Shown: piece by piece, positions 24,188-33,132 of the stretch
Layout of the letters: every line of letters begins with the position of its first letter
How positions within the stretch are numbered: position 1 is the first letter of the stretch
DNA from: Burkholderiales bacterium PBB6
GTDB taxonomy: Bacteria; Pseudomonadota; Gammaproteobacteria; Burkholderiales; Burkholderiaceae_C
NCBI GenBank assembly: GCA_002255925.1
Contig: NKIH01000001.1
Span: 372,001 to 436,000 of the forward strand
DNA: 64,000 nucleotides
Direction of reading: 5' to 3'
Translations under genes and position numbers: made by a program
The notes under the pieces: model-generated
Databases searched by the model: none
The model's input: only the letters and a program-made list of their open reading frames with translations
Told to the model about the DNA's origin: nothing

Positions 24188-25909
24188 ATGAATTCCCAAG
24201 ACAAGGCGGGCATGCTGCTGAGCATCCGCAACCTGAAGGTCGCGTTCCGCATGGGCACCGTCAACGGTGTCGTGCAGCGCGCGGAAGCGGTCGGCCGCGG
24301 CGCAGACAGCGTCAGCTTCGACATCCCCGCCAACAGCACGGTGGCCCTGGTGGGCGAATCGGGCTCGGGCAAGAGCGTCACGGCCATGTCGATCGTGAAC
24401 CTGCTGCCCGACAACGCCGAGCGCAGCGGCCAGATCCTCTGGAACGGCCGCGACATGATCGGCCTGAGCAAGGCGGAGTTGCGGGCCATGCGTGGCCGCG
24501 ACATCGCCTGCGTCTTTCAAGACCCGATGTCTTCGCTGAACCCGGTGTTCACCGTGGGCCAGCAGCTCGCCGAGCCGCTGATCACCCACATGGGCCTGTC
24601 GCGCAAGGCGGCATTCGCCCGCGCCGAAGCCCTGCTCAACGAGGTCGGCATCCCGGAGCCGGCGCGCCGCATGAAGGCCTACCCGCACGAGTTGTCGGGT
24701 GGCCAGCAGCAGCGCGTCATGATCGCCATGGCGCTGACCTGCGAGCCCAAGCTGCTGATCGCCGACGAGCCGACCACGGCGCTCGACGTGACCATCCAGC
24801 GCCAGATCATCGAGCTGCTGGCCAGCCTGAAGCAGCGTCTGGGCCTGTCGGTGCTGTTCATCAGCCATGACCTGGGCCTGGTGGGTGAAATCGCCGACCA
24901 GGTGGTGGTGATGCGCCACGGCACCATCCGTGAAGCCGGCCCGACCGGGGACATGTTCAGCGCCCCGAAAGACCCGTACACCCGCGCCCTGCTGGCCTGC
25001 CGCCCGAGCCTGGAGAACAACCCGGCCCGGTTGATGGTGATCGACGATCACATCGAAGGCCGCCAGGCGCGCACCGACGTCAAGGCCAAGGACCCCGACG
25101 CCCCCGTGGTGCTGGAAGTGAAGTCGCTCGCCAAGAGCTTCTTCATCAAGCAGGGCCTGTTCGGCCAGCGCGAATTCAAGGCCGTGCGCGACGTGAACTT
25201 CACGCTGCGCAAGGGCTACACGCTGGGCGTGGTGGGTGAATCCGGCTCCGGTAAGACGACGATGGGCCTGACGCTGCTGCGCCTGCACGAGCCGACCGCT
25301 GGCGAAGTGCTGTTCGACGGCAAGAACCTGCTCAAGCTCAGCCCAGCCGAGCGCCAGGCGATGCGCCGCCGCATCCAGATCGTCTTCCAGAACCCGTATG
25401 CGTCGCTGAACCCGCGCTTCACGATCGGCCAGGCGCTGATCGAGCCCATGCGCATCCACAACATCGGCCAAGACGACACCGAGCGCGAACAACGCGCCCG
25501 CGAGCTGCTGGTGAAGGTGGGCCTGGATGACCGCGCGTTTGGCAAGTACCCGCACGAGTTCTCGGGCGGCCAGCGTCAGCGCGTGGCCATCGCCCGCTGC
25601 CTGACCCTGAACCCCGAGGTGCTGGTGCTGGACGAGTCGGTCAGCGCGCTCGACGTGTCGGTGCAGGCGCAGGTGCTGAACCTGCTGAAGGACCTGCAGG
25701 ACGAGCTCGGCCTGTCCTACATCTTCATCAGCCATGACCTGGCGGTGGTGCGCTTCATCTCCGATGAAGTGCTGGTGATGAAGGACGGCGAGGTGGTGGA
25801 GCAAGCCGGCGTCGAAGAGATTCTTCATGCGCCCAAGCAGGCCTACACCAAGCGCCTGATCGGCGCCGTGCCCCGCGGCTGGCAACCTGCTGCAAGCGCT
25901 GCCGCCTGA
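24188..25909 (+). CDS. Fused double ATP-binding ABC subunit (OppD-OppF/YejF type)
   Basis: A 573-residue cytoplasmic ATPase with two complete nucleotide-binding domains in one chain. Domain 1: Walker A GESGSGKS (56-63), Q-loop VFQDPMSSLNP, signature LSGGQQQR (169-176), Walker B LLIADEPTTALD. Domain 2: Walker A GESGSGKT (350-357), VFQNPYASLNP, FSGGQRQR, Walker B VLVLDESVSALD, in which the ES replaces the usual EP. It energises the two preceding permeases. Domain 1 has an extra stretch before Walker A (about residues 29-45, VVQRAEAVGRGAD). A strong terminator follows at 25924. Confidence 0.95.
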   Translation: MNSQDKAGMLLSIRNLKVAFRMGTVNGVVQRAEAVGRGADSVSFDIPANSTVALVGESGSGKSVTAMSIVNLLPDNAERSGQILWNGRDMIGLSKAELRAMRGRDIACVFQDPMSSLNPVFTVGQQLAEPLITHMGLSRKAAFARAEALLNEVGIPEPARRMKAYPHELSGGQQQRVMIAMALTCEPKLLIADEPTTALDVTIQRQIIELLASLKQRLGLSVLFISHDLGLVGEIADQVVVMRHGTIREAGPTGDMFSAPKDPYTRALLACRPSLENNPARLMVIDDHIEGRQARTDVKAKDPDAPVVLEVKSLAKSFFIKQGLFGQREFKAVRDVNFTLRKGYTLGVVGESGSGKTTMGLTLLRLHEPTAGEVLFDGKNLLKLSPAERQAMRRRIQIVFQNPYASLNPRFTIGQALIEPMRIHNIGQDDTEREQRARELLVKVGLDDRAFGKYPHEFSGGQRQRVAIARCLTLNPEVLVLDESVSALDVSVQAQVLNLLKDLQDELGLSYIFISHDLAVVRFISDEVLVMKDGEVVEQAGVEEILHAPKQAYTKRLIGAVPRGWQPAASAAA

Positions 25910-25923
25910 CGCTGCCTATCTGC

Positions 25924-25962
25924 AGGCCCCGGTGCAGCGCTCGCTGTGCCGGGGCCTTTTTT
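25924..25962 (+). terminator. Rho-independent terminator after the ABC operon
   Basis: A nine-base perfect GC-rich stem (AGGCCCCGG with CCGGGGCCT) with additional inner pairing, followed by a run of six T. It lies 14 bases after the ATPase stop and before the uracil permease gene. Confidence 0.9.
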
Positions 25963-25989
25963 CGAGTTTTTCCCGAGGAGACAACAACC

Positions 25990-27270
25990 ATGAGCCTGTT
26001 CCCGAAATGGCGTGAAGTGGCGGCCGAGCCCGGCCGCGTCGTGGCCCCCGACGAGCGCCTGTCGTGGCCGCAAACCGCAGCGATGGGCGTGCAGCACGTC
26101 ATCGCGATGTTCGGCGCCACCGTGCTGGCCCCGCTGCTGATGGGCTTCAACCCGAACGTGGCGATCCTGATGTCGGGTGTCGGCACCTTGATCTTCTTCG
26201 CCCTGGTGGGCGGCCGCGTCCCGAGCTACCTGGGCTCGAGCTTTGCCTTCATCGGCGTGGTGATCGCCGCCAGCGGCTACGGCGGCTCCGGCCCCAATGC
26301 CAACATCGGCGTGGCACTCGGCGGCATCATTGCCTGCGGTGCCGTGTATGCGCTGATCGGCCTGCTGGTGCAGGTCATCGGCACGAAGTGGATCGAGTCG
26401 CTGATGCCGCCGGTCGTCACCGGCGCCGTGGTGGCCGTGATCGGCCTGAACCTGGCAGGCGTGCCGATCAAGAACATGGCCCCGACCGACTTCGACAAGT
26501 GGATGCAGGTCATCACCTTCGTCAGCGTCGGCCTGGTGGCGGTGCGCACCAGCGGCATGCTGCAGCGCCTGCTGATCCTGGTGGGCCTGATCATGGCCAC
26601 CGTGATCTATGCGGTGCTGACCAACGGCCTGGGCCTGGGCAAGCCGATCGACCTGAGCGGCATCGCCAACGCGGCCTGGTTCGGCGCCCCGGCGTTTGCC
26701 AGCCCGGTGTTCGACGTGAACGCCATGCTGCTGATCGCCCCGGTGGCCATCATCCTGGTCGCTGAAAACCTCGGCCACGTGAAGGCCGTGAGCGCCATGA
26801 CCGGCCAGAACCTCGACGGCTACATGGGCCGCGCCTTCCTGGGCGACGGCGTGGCGACGATGGTCTCGGGCGCTGCCGGTGGCACGGGCGTGACCACCTA
26901 CGCCGAGAACATCGGCGTGATGGCAGCCACCAAGATCTACTCCACCGCGATGTTCGTGGTGGCTGCGCTGATCGCCGTGGTGCTGGGCTTCTCGCCGAAG
27001 TTCGGCGCGCTGATCCAGACGATTCCGCTGGCCGTGATGGGCGGCGTGTCGATCGTCGTGTTCGGCCTGATCGCCGTGGCCGGCGCCAAGATCTGGGTCG
27101 ACAACAAGGTCGACTTCAGCGAGAACCGCAACCTGCTGATCGCCGCCATCACCCTGGTGCTGGGCACGGGCGACTTCACGCTGACCTTCGGCGGCTTCGC
27201 GCTGGGCGGCATCGGTTGCGCCACCTTCGGTGCCGTGCTGCTGCACCTGCTGCTGCGCAAGAAGGCCTGA
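25990..27270 (+). CDS. uraA: Uracil permease, UraA/NCS2 family
   Basis: A 426-residue inner-membrane nucleobase transporter, close to the 429 of E. coli UraA. The uracil-binding glutamates are visible as VAENLGH (E259) and TTYAENIGV (E306), together with GVQHVIAMFGATVLAP and VPSYLGSSFAF. A strong GAGGAG ribosome site precedes the ATG at 25990. UraA moves uracil with protons. It follows the terminator of the ABC operon, so it is an independent unit. The RutG subtype is an alternative, but no Rut genes are present. Confidence 0.93.
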   Translation: MSLFPKWREVAAEPGRVVAPDERLSWPQTAAMGVQHVIAMFGATVLAPLLMGFNPNVAILMSGVGTLIFFALVGGRVPSYLGSSFAFIGVVIAASGYGGSGPNANIGVALGGIIACGAVYALIGLLVQVIGTKWIESLMPPVVTGAVVAVIGLNLAGVPIKNMAPTDFDKWMQVITFVSVGLVAVRTSGMLQRLLILVGLIMATVIYAVLTNGLGLGKPIDLSGIANAAWFGAPAFASPVFDVNAMLLIAPVAIILVAENLGHVKAVSAMTGQNLDGYMGRAFLGDGVATMVSGAAGGTGVTTYAENIGVMAATKIYSTAMFVVAALIAVVLGFSPKFGALIQTIPLAVMGGVSIVVFGLIAVAGAKIWVDNKVDFSENRNLLIAAITLVLGTGDFTLTFGGFALGGIGCATFGAVLLHLLLRKKA

Positions 27271-27306
27271 GGGGCCCGGGCTGGTCCGCATGGGCCGGCC
27301 CCCTCC
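27271..27306. terminator. Possible bidirectional terminator
   Basis: GAGGGGCC near the permease stop and GGCCCCCTC just before 27306 can pair with one bulge across a GC-rich loop, between two convergent genes. No T-run follows on either strand, so it is a weak call. Confidence 0.3.
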
Positions 27307-27687
27307 TCACATCGGCGTGGGCGTGCCGGCCATCCGGTCGTACTTGAGAAAGTAGCGCCGCGCCAGCGCCACCAGCTGGGCTTCGGTCGGGTGATCGGCC
27401 GGCTCGGTGCCCACCAGGCGCGGCAACAACGCCGCCTGGTGCTGGGCCACCCAGGTCTTGAATTCTTCCGGTGCGCCCGCCGGGCCGACCAGCAAGACCT
27501 CCTGCACACCATTCAGCGCACCGACGAGCTGCTCGAAGAACACGTGCAGCGTGCGGGTATCGGTGCCGTGGTGGCGAGGGTGGTGGCTGTGTGCCTTCAC
27601 CCGCTGGGCCTGCACCGACTCGGCGTCGAACTGCAGCACCTGCGCTTGTTGATGGTCCATCCAGACAACGGCGTGAAACAGGGACAT
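27307..27687 (-). CDS. Translational-machinery-like small protein
   Basis: A 126-residue cytoplasmic protein. It begins MSLFHAVVWMDHQQAQVLQF and has a His-rich loop (HSHHPRHHG), VLLVGPAGAPEEFKTWV and a C-terminal DHPTEAQLVALARRYFLKYDRM. These match a small family annotated in Burkholderiales and Rhizobiales as 'translational machinery protein', distantly like the eRF1/Pelota domain-1-3 fold; its role is unproven. The ATG at 27687 has a strong AAGGAG site, so it is preferred over the upstream frame start at 27717. It is convergent with the uracil permease. Confidence 0.85.
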   Translation of the reverse strand: MSLFHAVVWMDHQQAQVLQFDAESVQAQRVKAHSHHPRHHGTDTRTLHVFFEQLVGALNGVQEVLLVGPAGAPEEFKTWVAQHQAALLPRLVGTEPADHPTEAQLVALARRYFLKYDRMAGTPTPM

Positions 27688-27853
27688 CGCTTCTCCTTGG
27701 TGGGTTGATGGGGACATCGTCTGCCTGTGTGGCGTTGCGGTCGTTGATGCGCATCAAGCCCTGTGCGGCAGCGGCCGGCCAGGGGCGCCGCTGCCTACAA
27801 TGCCCCGCAGCAGCCAGCGGGCTGCCGAATCACCTGAGCGGAGCCCCTTTCCC

Positions 27854-28615
27854 ATGTGTCAGCTGCTGGGCATGAATGCCAACACGCCCACCGATGTGAT
27901 GTTCAGCTTCACCGGGCTGGCCACGCGTGCGGATGAGCACAAGGACGGCTTCGGCGTCGGCTTCTTCGAGGGCCGTGGCGTGCGCCTGTTCGTGGATCAC
28001 CAGAGCGCCCGGGTCTCGCCCGTGGCCCAGCTGGTGAAGACCTGGCCCATCCGCAGCGAGCACGTCATCGCCCACATCCGCAAGGCCACGCAGGGCGTGG
28101 TGTCGCTGGAGAACACCCACCCGTTCCAGCGCGAGCTCTGGGGCCGCTACTGGGTGTTCGCCCACAACGGCAATCTGGTGGATTTCAACCCGCGCCTGCA
28201 TGCGGCCTTCAAGCCGGTGGGCGACACCGACAGCGAACGCGCCTTCTGCTGGCTGATGCAGGAAATGGCCAAGGCCCATGCCGGTGTGCCGGACGTGGAT
28301 GAGCTCTCGCGCACGCTGGCCGAGCTGATGCCGCAGTTGCACCGCCACGGCACGTTCAACATGCTGCTGTCGAACGGCCAGGCGCTGTGGGCGCATGCCT
28401 CCACCCGCCTGCACTGGCTGGAGCGCCGGCACCCCTTCCAGCCCGTGGCGCTGAAGGACGAGGACATGCGGGTCGATTTCGCCAGCGTCACCACGCCGAA
28501 CGACCGCGTCGCGCTCATCGCCACCGAGCCGCTCACCAGCGATGAGCCCTGGACCGCCTTCGAGCCCGGTGAGCTGCGGGTGTTCGAGGCCGGCACGGGC
28601 CGCGCCGCGGTGTGA
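27854..28615 (+). CDS. Class II glutamine amidotransferase (YafJ-like)
   Basis: A 253-residue Ntn-hydrolase. After removal of Met1, Cys2 (MCQLLGMN) is the nucleophile, as in the Gn-AT family. Conserved marks include FSFTGLATRADEHKDGFGVGF, HIRKATQG, NTHPF and FAHNGNL. The length fits the stand-alone YafJ/EgtC-like proteins with unknown acceptor; no synthetase partner is next to it. The ATG at 27854 is fixed by the need for Cys2. It is followed 127 bases later by the LytS-type cassette, with no sign of linkage. Confidence 0.92.
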   Translation: MCQLLGMNANTPTDVMFSFTGLATRADEHKDGFGVGFFEGRGVRLFVDHQSARVSPVAQLVKTWPIRSEHVIAHIRKATQGVVSLENTHPFQRELWGRYWVFAHNGNLVDFNPRLHAAFKPVGDTDSERAFCWLMQEMAKAHAGVPDVDELSRTLAELMPQLHRHGTFNMLLSNGQALWAHASTRLHWLERRHPFQPVALKDEDMRVDFASVTTPNDRVALIATEPLTSDEPWTAFEPGELRVFEAGTGRAAV

Positions 28616-28742
28616 GCGGGCCGGGCGTGCCCGCACTGCCGCGGCCCGCCATTCACGCAGCGCTTCCGCCATTCGTGCGCCCCGTTCCGCTGTTCGCCCG
28701 CGAGGTGGGCGGGCTGGCTGCGACGCTCTGCACAATCGCGTC

Positions 28743-29954
28743 ATGACTGATTCGCCCGTCCCATCCACCCAGGCCGCCGCCTTGCGGGCGCGCCTGCTGG
28801 CCTGGGCCGACCAGCGACGCACCAGTTGGCCGGCCGAGCAGCGGCAACGCGCCCAGCTGCTGGATGCGGTGCTGCTGAGCCGCCAGGGCATCGGCATCTG
28901 GGTGGGACTGGCCGGGGGACTGGTGGGCATGGCGTCGGGCCTGCGTGCGTCCGGAGCGAGCTGGCTGGCAGCCGTGTTGATCACGGCGCTTTATGGCGCG
29001 GCGCTGGTGCTGATGACCCTGCGCGCCTGGCGTGAGCCCGAGCGCTACACCGGCCGCCGCCTGGCACGAGTGGCCGCGTTCATGGTGCTGGCCACCTACG
29101 CCAGCACGCTGGCCTATGTGTGGCAGCGCCGCCAGGGCGAGCAGGCCGCCAGCTGGCCCGAGCCGCAGGAGTGGCTGCCGCTGATCTGGGCCGCCACGCC
29201 CTTCCAGCTGATGCTGGGGCTGATGACGGTGCTCTATGTGTGGCTGCTGTCCAGCGCGCGCCGCAAGGTGCTGCAAGCCGAGGTCGACCGGCTGCAACTG
29301 GTGCGCGAGCGCGACCAGGCCGCCCGCGCCGCGGCCGAGGCCCGGCTGAGCCTGCTGCAGGCCCAGATCCGGCCGCACTTCATCTTCAACACGCTGGCGG
29401 CCCTGCAGCATTGGGTGGACACCGGCGACGCCCGCGCGCCTGAGCTGCTGCGCGCCCTGACCGGTTTCCTGCGCGCCTCCACCGACCTGATGACCCGCGA
29501 GCACATCACGCTGGCAGAAGAAGCGGCGATGTTGCGCGACTACCTGCGCATCCAGCAGGCGCGGTTGGGTGAGCGCCTGCAGACGCACATCGACCTGCCG
29601 GCCGCGGCCAATGCGCTGCTGCTGCCGCCGGGCCTGCTGCTGACGCTGGTGGAGAACGCGCTGGAGCATGGCATTTCGCCGGCCTTGCACGGCGGAGAGC
29701 TCGTCGTGACGGCGGACCTGATGGCGGGCACGGCCGCAGACGACCCGCCACACATCGCCTGGCTGAGCGTGATCAACAGCGGCCAGCCGCTGGATGCCGC
29801 AGCAGCAGAGCAGGCCACCGGCGTGGGCCTGCGCAATTGCCGTGAGCGCCTGATGCGACTGCATGGTGCGAGTGCGCAACTCACCCTCACGGCGCTGGCC
29901 GACGGCCGCACCGAGGCCCGTGCGCAATGGCCCCAGGCCCTGGAGACCCCGTGA
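28743..29954 (+). CDS. LytS/YehU-type sensor histidine kinase, first of two
   Basis: A 403-residue membrane kinase. Four to five hydrophobic segments (about residues 48-165) precede a coiled coil, and the His-kinase core carries QIRPHFIFNTL with the phosphorylated histidine, typical of the LytS/AlgZ (His_kinase) family, and the ATP-binding N-box LVENALEHGI. The start ATG at 28743 is 9 bases after a GTC/GCG-rich stretch without a strong ribosome site. The stop codon overlaps the next kinase gene by one base, so the three genes of this cassette are probably one transcript. Confidence 0.9.
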   Translation: MTDSPVPSTQAAALRARLLAWADQRRTSWPAEQRQRAQLLDAVLLSRQGIGIWVGLAGGLVGMASGLRASGASWLAAVLITALYGAALVLMTLRAWREPERYTGRRLARVAAFMVLATYASTLAYVWQRRQGEQAASWPEPQEWLPLIWAATPFQLMLGLMTVLYVWLLSSARRKVLQAEVDRLQLVRERDQAARAAAEARLSLLQAQIRPHFIFNTLAALQHWVDTGDARAPELLRALTGFLRASTDLMTREHITLAEEAAMLRDYLRIQQARLGERLQTHIDLPAAANALLLPPGLLLTLVENALEHGISPALHGGELVVTADLMAGTAADDPPHIAWLSVINSGQPLDAAAAEQATGVGLRNCRERLMRLHGASAQLTLTALADGRTEARAQWPQALETP

Positions 29955-31111
29955 TGCGCACACTCGACTGGCACCTCATCTTCATGCTGCTGCCGAAGCG
30001 CCGCTTCACCCCGGCCGAGCTGGCCCGCGCCATTCCCGATCCACCTTCGGCGTCTGTGGTGGTGGCGGTGCTGTTCAACCTGCTGCTGGTGGGCGGCATC
30101 CTCGGTGTCTTCCTGCCGATGAACCTGCCAATGGCCGTGGTGGCGTTCGTCGTTCTGCATCTGTCCGTCATCCTGATGGGGCTGTGGGCCGTCTGGCGAG
30201 ACCCGGGCTGCCGGGCCGGCCGCTGGGCCTACTACGGCTTGCCGGCCGCGCAAGGGCTGGTCTTCGGCCTCACGGGCGCGCTGCGCGACCACGCCTGGCA
30301 CCGGGTGGTGAGCGGCGACATGATGTCCGGCCTGATCGTCGGCATCCTGCTCGGCCTGGCCTCGATGGCCTTGTGGTTCACCATCGTGCACCGCCACCAG
30401 TACGTGGTGATGCGGCTGGCCGAACTCGATGAGCGTGACCGCGCCATCGAGATGGCCCGCCAGCTCGGCAGCGCCCAGATCCAGCCGCACTTCCTGTTCA
30501 ACACGCTGGCCTCGGTGCAGCACTGGGTGGCCACGGGCGATGCGCGCGCGGCTGGCCTGCTGGACGCGCTGACCGGCTACCTGCGCGCCACGCTGCCGCT
30601 GTTCGAGCACCGCCAGCTGCGCCTGGCCGATGAGCTCGAAGCCGTCCGCCGCTATCTGGCCGTGATGCAGCTGCGCTTGGGTGACGAGCGGCTGCAGGCC
30701 CGTTTCCAGATCGATCCCGCCCTTGACGCCGTGGCCCTGCCGCCCGGCCTGCTGCTGACGCTGGTGGAAAACGCCGTGGAGCATGGCGTGCAGGCCCGGC
30801 TGCGCGACGGCGAGGTGCTGGTGGCCACACGGCGCCAGCCCGACGGCTCGCTGCACATCGTGGTGGCCGACAACGGACCGGGCTTGCCCGCGGGTCTGGC
30901 TGCCGCGACGGCGGCGAACGAAGGCGAATTGAATGTCGCCTTCAACCCCAGCCCCCACCTCGGCCTGCGCAACACCCGCACCCGCCTGGCGCAGGCCTTT
31001 GGCCCGCTGGCGCAGCTGCGCCTGGGCCCGGCCGCCACCGGCGGTTGTGAAGCCCGCATCGAATTGCCCGCCTCGGCCTTGCCAGCGGGTGTTTCAGCCA
31101 CCCCCGCCTGA
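29954..31111 (+). CDS. LytS-type sensor histidine kinase, second of two
   Basis: A 385-residue paralogue of the preceding gene. The core motif is QIQPHFLFNTLASVQHWVATGDARA, directly comparable with the QIRPHFIFNTLAALQHWVDTGDARA of the first, and the N-box is LVENAVEHGV. It has about four transmembrane segments (about 35-150). The ATG at 29954 overlaps the previous TGA by one base; a GTG-initiated longer form is less likely. The two paralogues share a single downstream LytTR regulator. Confidence 0.9.
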   Translation: MRTLDWHLIFMLLPKRRFTPAELARAIPDPPSASVVVAVLFNLLLVGGILGVFLPMNLPMAVVAFVVLHLSVILMGLWAVWRDPGCRAGRWAYYGLPAAQGLVFGLTGALRDHAWHRVVSGDMMSGLIVGILLGLASMALWFTIVHRHQYVVMRLAELDERDRAIEMARQLGSAQIQPHFLFNTLASVQHWVATGDARAAGLLDALTGYLRATLPLFEHRQLRLADELEAVRRYLAVMQLRLGDERLQARFQIDPALDAVALPPGLLLTLVENAVEHGVQARLRDGEVLVATRRQPDGSLHIVVADNGPGLPAGLAAATAANEGELNVAFNPSPHLGLRNTRTRLAQAFGPLAQLRLGPAATGGCEARIELPASALPAGVSATPA

Positions 31112-31116
31112 CCCCC

Positions 31117-31896
31117 ATGAGCACCACCCCCGCCACCCCCGTGACCGCCCTGATCGCCGACGACGAGGAAGCGCCACGCGCCCAGCTGCGCGCCGCGCTG
31201 CAGCGCTGCTGGCCCGAGCTGCAGATCGTGGCCGAAGCCGCCAATGGCGTCGACGCCTGGGACGCCTTCCTGGAACATGAGCCGCAGGTGTGTTTCCTCG
31301 ACATCCGCATGCCGGGCCTGTCGGGCATCGACGTGGCGCGCCGCATCGACGGCCAGGTGCCGGTGGTCTTCGTCACGGCCTACGGCGACCATGCGCTGGC
31401 CGCCTTTGATGCCGGTGCGGTGGACTACGTGATGAAGCCGGTCGACGACACGCGGCTGCGGCAGGCCATCGAGCGCCTGCAGGCCCGCCTGGGTCAGCCC
31501 GCGGCGCCCGATCTGAATGCCTTGCTGAGCCAGCTCGGCCAACAGCTGCGCGCACCGGCCCGGCCCACCGTCATCCAGGCCAGCGTGGGCAAGGAAGTGC
31601 GGCTGATCCCGGTCGACAGCGTGGTGTTTTTCGAGAGCGACGCGCGCTACACGCGGGTCGTCCATGAAGACGGCGGCGTGGCGGGTGAAGCCCTGATCCG
31701 CACGCCGCTGAAGGAGCTGCTCGCACAGCTCGATCCGCAGACCTTCTGGCAGGTGCACCGCTCGGTCATCGTCAACCACCGGCACATCGCCAGCGCGGTG
31801 CGGGTGGACGAAGGCACGATGGTGCTGACGCTGCGCGGCCGCCCCGAGAAGCTGCCGGTGTCGCGCCATTTCCAGGGTCAGTTCAAGGGCCAGTGA
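31117..31896 (+). CDS. LytTR-family response regulator (LytR/AlgR type)
   Basis: A 259-residue regulator. The receiver domain (about 8-125) has the acidic pocket IADDEEA, phospho-acceptor D62 in CFLDIRMPGLSG and the MKPVDD lysine loop. The C-terminal LytTR DNA-binding domain (about 155-255) has VRLIPVDSVVFFESDARYTRVV and FWQVHRSVIVNHRHIAS. It starts five bases after the second kinase gene ends and completes the cassette. Targets of LytTR systems are often surface or nutrient-uptake genes; the porin that follows convergently is a candidate. Confidence 0.93.
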   Translation: MSTTPATPVTALIADDEEAPRAQLRAALQRCWPELQIVAEAANGVDAWDAFLEHEPQVCFLDIRMPGLSGIDVARRIDGQVPVVFVTAYGDHALAAFDAGAVDYVMKPVDDTRLRQAIERLQARLGQPAAPDLNALLSQLGQQLRAPARPTVIQASVGKEVRLIPVDSVVFFESDARYTRVVHEDGGVAGEALIRTPLKELLAQLDPQTFWQVHRSVIVNHRHIASAVRVDEGTMVLTLRGRPEKLPVSRHFQGQFKGQ

Positions 31897-31928
31897 GGCC
31901 CCTGAACCGGCGCTGGCGGGCTTAAGCG

Positions 31929-32918
31929 TCAGAACTTGTGACGCACGCCCACGGCGTAGGTATTGCCGTTGGTCAGGGCCGCGGCCTTGTCGAACATGTA
32001 CACCGAATACAGCTCGGTGCGCTTCGACAGGTTGTGGCTGTAACCCAGGCTCAACGTGGCGCGCTTCTTCCCGGTTTCCGGCTTCAGGTAGCCGCCTTGC
32101 GCCAGCCACTTGCCGGCGCCCATCGGCACCGAGACACCGGCTTCCACCAGCTTGTAGGTCACGTCGGTGGTCTTGTTGTCGACCTGGCCGCCCTGGCCGA
32201 ACAGCTTGGCCCAGCCCAGGTCGTACGACGCGCCCAGCTGCCAGGCGGTGGTGTCTGCCACCGTGGCACCCTTCTTCACGTTCTGGGCCGCCAGCGTGGC
32301 CGCGAACTTGCCGCTGAAATACAGCACGTTGCCGCCGACATTGCGGCCGCCATTGCCTTCGCCGCCCGCCACTTGCAGCTGGCCGGTCAGGCCGCTCATG
32401 CTTGGCGTGGTGTACGAGACCGAATCGCTCCAGCCCGAGTCACCCGTGAGGGTGCCGGCGGTGAACCAGTGGCGGATGCTCGGCGAGAAGCCGAAGGAAT
32501 CGCCGAAGGCATTGAACAGCAGCGTCGAGACGAACATCGACGTGGTGTTGCGGCCCAGCGTGACGCTGCCCAGGCTGGTGCTGGTCAGGCCGACGTAGGC
32601 GTTGCGGGCCCAGAAGGCGTCGCCGTTGAAGCGGCCGGCTTCGCCGGTGTCCAGGCGCATGAAGTGCTCGGCTGCGAACTTGGCGCTCAGGCCGCCACCC
32701 AGGTCTTCCGTGCCCTTGAAGCCGATGTAGCTGGTCGTCATGTTGCCGCTGGACACTGCATTGCTGCTGGCGGCACCGGCGGCCTGGAAACGGCCGGCGG
32801 ACGCGTCCATCAAACCGTACAACTGGACCGAGGACTGTGCGTGGCTGGTGGCCGCAACGCCAGCCAGCAGGGCCATGGCCAAGCCCGTGCGGGCCGGGTG
32901 GAACAGACTTTTCTTCAT
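31929..32918 (-). CDS. General outer-membrane porin (Gram-negative type)
   Basis: A 329-residue trimeric-porin-family protein. The signal peptide ends at HAQ (about residue 28), then the standard mature start [14 protein letters not shown], internal [23 protein letters not shown] and [12 protein letters not shown], and the C-terminal outer-membrane signature ending VGVRHKF with final Phe. The 16-strand Omp32/OmpC-type beta-barrel of Burkholderiales is implied. The frame is open far upstream, but the ATG at 32918 with its preceding GAGTCACTC-type site gives the signal peptide. The divergent iorA-like gene lies about 210 bases away. Confidence 0.93.
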   Translation of the reverse strand: MKKSLFHPARTGLAMALLAGVAATSHAQSSVQLYGLMDASAGRFQAAGAASSNAVSSGNMTTSYIGFKGTEDLGGGLSAKFAAEHFMRLDTGEAGRFNGDAFWARNAYVGLTSTSLGSVTLGRNTTSMFVSTLLFNAFGDSFGFSPSIRHWFTAGTLTGDSGWSDSVSYTTPSMSGLTGQLQVAGGEGNGGRNVGGNVLYFSGKFAATLAAQNVKKGATVADTTAWQLGASYDLGWAKLFGQGGQVDNKTTDVTYKLVEAGVSVPMGAGKWLAQGGYLKPETGKKRATLSLGYSHNLSKRTELYSVYMFDKAAALTNGNTYAVGVRHKF

Positions 32919-33014
32919 CGCGAGTGACTCCTTCGCTGTGGGTGGGTGTGCGCAGCCGACCGGGGGAAAACGCGAGCCCTTTCTGGGGTGCGACGTCCAC
33001 ATCGGGGCGATCAG

Positions 33015-33033
33015 GGCAGAGGTAATTTCTGCC
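33015..33033. promoter_or_regulatory. Inverted repeat GGCAGA-N7-TCTGCC
   Basis: A perfect 6-bp inverted repeat with a seven-base AT-containing centre lies in the 210-base region between the porin gene and the divergent molybdenum-enzyme genes. It could be an operator, but the arms are short and no flanking promoter is clear. Confidence 0.25.
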
Positions 33034-33132
33034 ACACTCGCCGCCCATGTGTGTCCGGCTGCAGAGCCGCAATCGAGTGACGGCCCCGCGGGTTTTCCAG
33101 CAGAAAACATGCCCGGCCTTCTGGAGAGCCTG

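Noticed and set aside
23051-25885. A 944-codon open frame on the minus strand
   Set aside because: It lies opposite two well-supported ABC genes (permease and ATPase), has a low-complexity His/Ala/Gln-rich translation and no ribosome site; high GC keeps opposite frames open.
25843-27291. A 482-codon minus-strand frame
   Set aside because: Antisense to the ABC/UraA region, extremely Ala/His/Gln-rich, no family match.
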